Part shown: positions 63,250 through 64,000 of the stretch, piece by piece
Layout of the letters: the number at the start of each line of letters is the position of its first letter
Position numbering within the stretch: the stretch's first letter is position 1
Assembly (NCBI RefSeq): GCF_013410105.1
Contig: NZ_JACCCJ010000001.1
Coordinates: 682,001-746,000, forward strand
DNA: 64,000 nucleotides
Reading direction: 5' to 3'
DNA from: Sphingopyxis sp. JAI108
GTDB taxonomy: Bacteria; Pseudomonadota; Alphaproteobacteria; Sphingomonadales; Sphingomonadaceae
Program-made: the position numbers and the translations under genes
The notes under the pieces: model-generated
The model's input: only the letters and a program-made list of their open reading frames with translations
The model's database searches: none
Told to the model about the DNA's origin: nothing

Positions 63250-63757
63250 AAAAAAACGGGTCTATTGGGATGCCTGCGCATGGCTAGGCCTGCTCAACGG
63301 CGAAACTGAAAAGATGCAAGCTCTCCAGCATGTATGGGAAAGCGCGCGCCTCGGGCATGTCGAAATTTGGACAAGCGCCTTTTGCATCGCCGAGGTCTAT
63401 AAGGTGAAGTGCGATGGCCAATGGGCGAACGGCGCAGCCGACAGCGACGCGCGCATTGACGGCTTATTCGACGCCGATTTCGTCAAGGTCGTTCAGGTCG
63501 ATATCGAAATTGCGCGATTGGCACGATCCTTACTGCGCTCTCACGATAAGATGAAAAAGCCGAGCGACGGGATACACTTGGCGACAGCCGTTCATTGGAA
63601 CCTCGACCAATTGCACACCTACGACGGGAACGATCTCCTTGGCTTGATCGGCGTGAAGCGAGCTGACGGCGGGGAACTAGACATTTGCCGGCCGAACAAG
63701 CTGGACGGCGATAATCTGTTCACTGTCGCTGACGAGAGCCAGCATGACCCAGCCTGA
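63242..63757 (+). CDS. PIN-domain protein (VapC-like ribonuclease candidate)
   Basis: A 171-residue PIN-fold protein. Acidic catalytic residues are visible in order: Asp10 (YWDACAWLGLLNG), Glu51 (FCIAEVYKVKCD), Asp109 (KPSDGIHLATAV) and Asp128 or Asp131 (YDGNDLL). PIN proteins cut RNA; VapC toxins of this form cut tRNA or rRNA. It overlaps the gene before it by 8 bases and the small gene after it by 14 bases, so the group is one translational unit. A classical small VapB antitoxin is not seen. Confidence 0.85.
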   Translation: MAEKKRVYWDACAWLGLLNGETEKMQALQHVWESARLGHVEIWTSAFCIAEVYKVKCDGQWANGAADSDARIDGLFDADFVKVVQVDIEIARLARSLLRSHDKMKKPSDGIHLATAVHWNLDQLHTYDGNDLLGLIGVKRADGGELDICRPNKLDGDNLFTVADESQHDPA

Positions 63758-63881
63758 CAAATCCCAACTCGACAAGTTCAAACAGGCCGCGCGCGACCTC
63801 GAAACCGACGACGACCCCAAGCGCTTCGACGAGCGCCTAGGGAAGCTGGTGAAGCATAAGCCGGTGGAGAAACCGAAATGA
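63744..63881 (+). CDS. 45-residue charged small protein
   Basis: The frame MTQPDKSQLDKFKQAARDLE (continuing TDDDPKRFDERLGKLVKHKP to the stop) is 45 residues, highly charged and probably helical. It starts within the end of the PIN gene and overlaps the next gene by 4 bases. I recognise no domain. The size and charge fit a small antitoxin or adaptor for the PIN protein, but this is only inference. Confidence 0.7.
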   Translation: MTQPDKSQLDKFKQAARDLETDDDPKRFDERLGKLVKHKPVEKPK

Positions 63882-64000
63882 GTGCGGAGTTTTGGGCCAT
63901 CATTGGCGTGGGGACGATCATTTTTTTCACGCTCTTGAAAACAAACGATCACCTTGCAGAGACTAACCGCCGCCTGCAAACTTTCTGGGAGCACTTGCTA
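63878..64000 (+). CDS. Small membrane protein, cut by the window edge
   Basis: The frame MSAEFWAIIGVGTIIFFTLL (41 codons visible) has an N-terminal membrane helix followed by a polar, coiled-looking part (KTNDHLAETNRRLQTFWEHL). The ATG overlaps the stop of the 45-residue gene (ATGA). The frame is open at the right edge. Short single-helix proteins that begin MSAEFWAIIGVG are common in sphingomonads, but I know no role. Confidence 0.6.
   Translation, partial: MSAEFWAIIGVGTIIFFTLLKTNDHLAETNRRLQTFWEHLL

Overview
The window is a GC-rich chromosomal segment that reads as a sphingomonad alphaproteobacterium, most like Sphingopyxis or a close relative. This rests on protein flavour, not on a search. 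It has a zwf-edd-eda Entner-Doudoroff block, TonB receptors with FecI/FecR-type signalling, kdp with a divergent sensor kinase, and many dispersed inverted repeats built on GTCATCCC..., CTTCGACAAGCTC and TCGCTTCGCTCC words, which I know from sphingomonad genomes. Nearly all of it looks like ordinary, tightly packed chromosome. Only the last 2.7 kb (from about 61.3 kb) and a small islet at 7.4-7.8 kb differ in base composition.

Layout. 0-7.1 kb: a Tat-exported M28-like protein cut by the left edge, a type-B carboxylesterase, and a molybdenum block (YdeP-like formate-dehydrogenase-family oxidoreductase, DUF1345 membrane protein, mobA, fdhD). 7.4-13.6 kb: small accessory units (DUF4279-like protein, LysR with divergent aldo/keto reductase and MFS exporter, MOSC protein, AraC regulator with divergent SDR). 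13.6-19.6 kb: central carbon metabolism (glpD, zwf, edd, eda). 19.7-29.8 kb: a co-directional glycerolipid cluster with a HAD-PlsC fusion, PlsB-like acyltransferase, wax ester synthase/DGAT, patatin, two alpha/beta hydrolases and gpsA. 29.9-34.8 kb: a small exported protein, a TlpA-like lipoprotein, and argH, small lipoprotein, lysA and a siroheme-synthase-like gene. 34.8-40.4 kb: an ABC-F protein, bacterioferritin and its ferredoxin Bfd (57 aa), purS-purQ, the queuosine-precursor transporter yhhQ and tRNA-Arg(TCT). 40.4-48.5 kb: kdpE, C, B, A, F and a 27-aa membrane peptide, with kdpD divergent. 48.7-56.6 kb: ECF sigma factor, FecR anti-sigma, a large STN-bearing TonB receptor and an M16 protease. 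56.6-60.9 kb: a CPA-type antiporter and a second, siderophore-type TonB receptor. 61.3-64 kb: an IS1595-family transposase followed by four overlapping genes that include a PIN-domain protein.

How genes work together. The glycerolipid cluster holds nearly a full route from dihydroxyacetone phosphate to triacylglycerol or wax ester plus the lipases to reverse it, and its gene content resembles the mycobacterial plsB2-plsC-tgs neighbourhood. The FecI/FecR/TonB-receptor/M16-protease set has the logic of a protease-associated import system: a substrate-sensing receptor paired with a protease that could process an imported protein or peptide. The kdp region is a complete high-affinity K+ uptake system with repeated candidate KdpE sites in the divergent promoter. 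Iron-related genes (bfr, bfd, the siderophore receptor) lie near plausible Fur-type operators.

Several real genes are below 60 codons (bfd, kdpF, the 27-aa kdp peptide, a 45-aa gene near the right end). They were found by translating the intergenic sequence directly.
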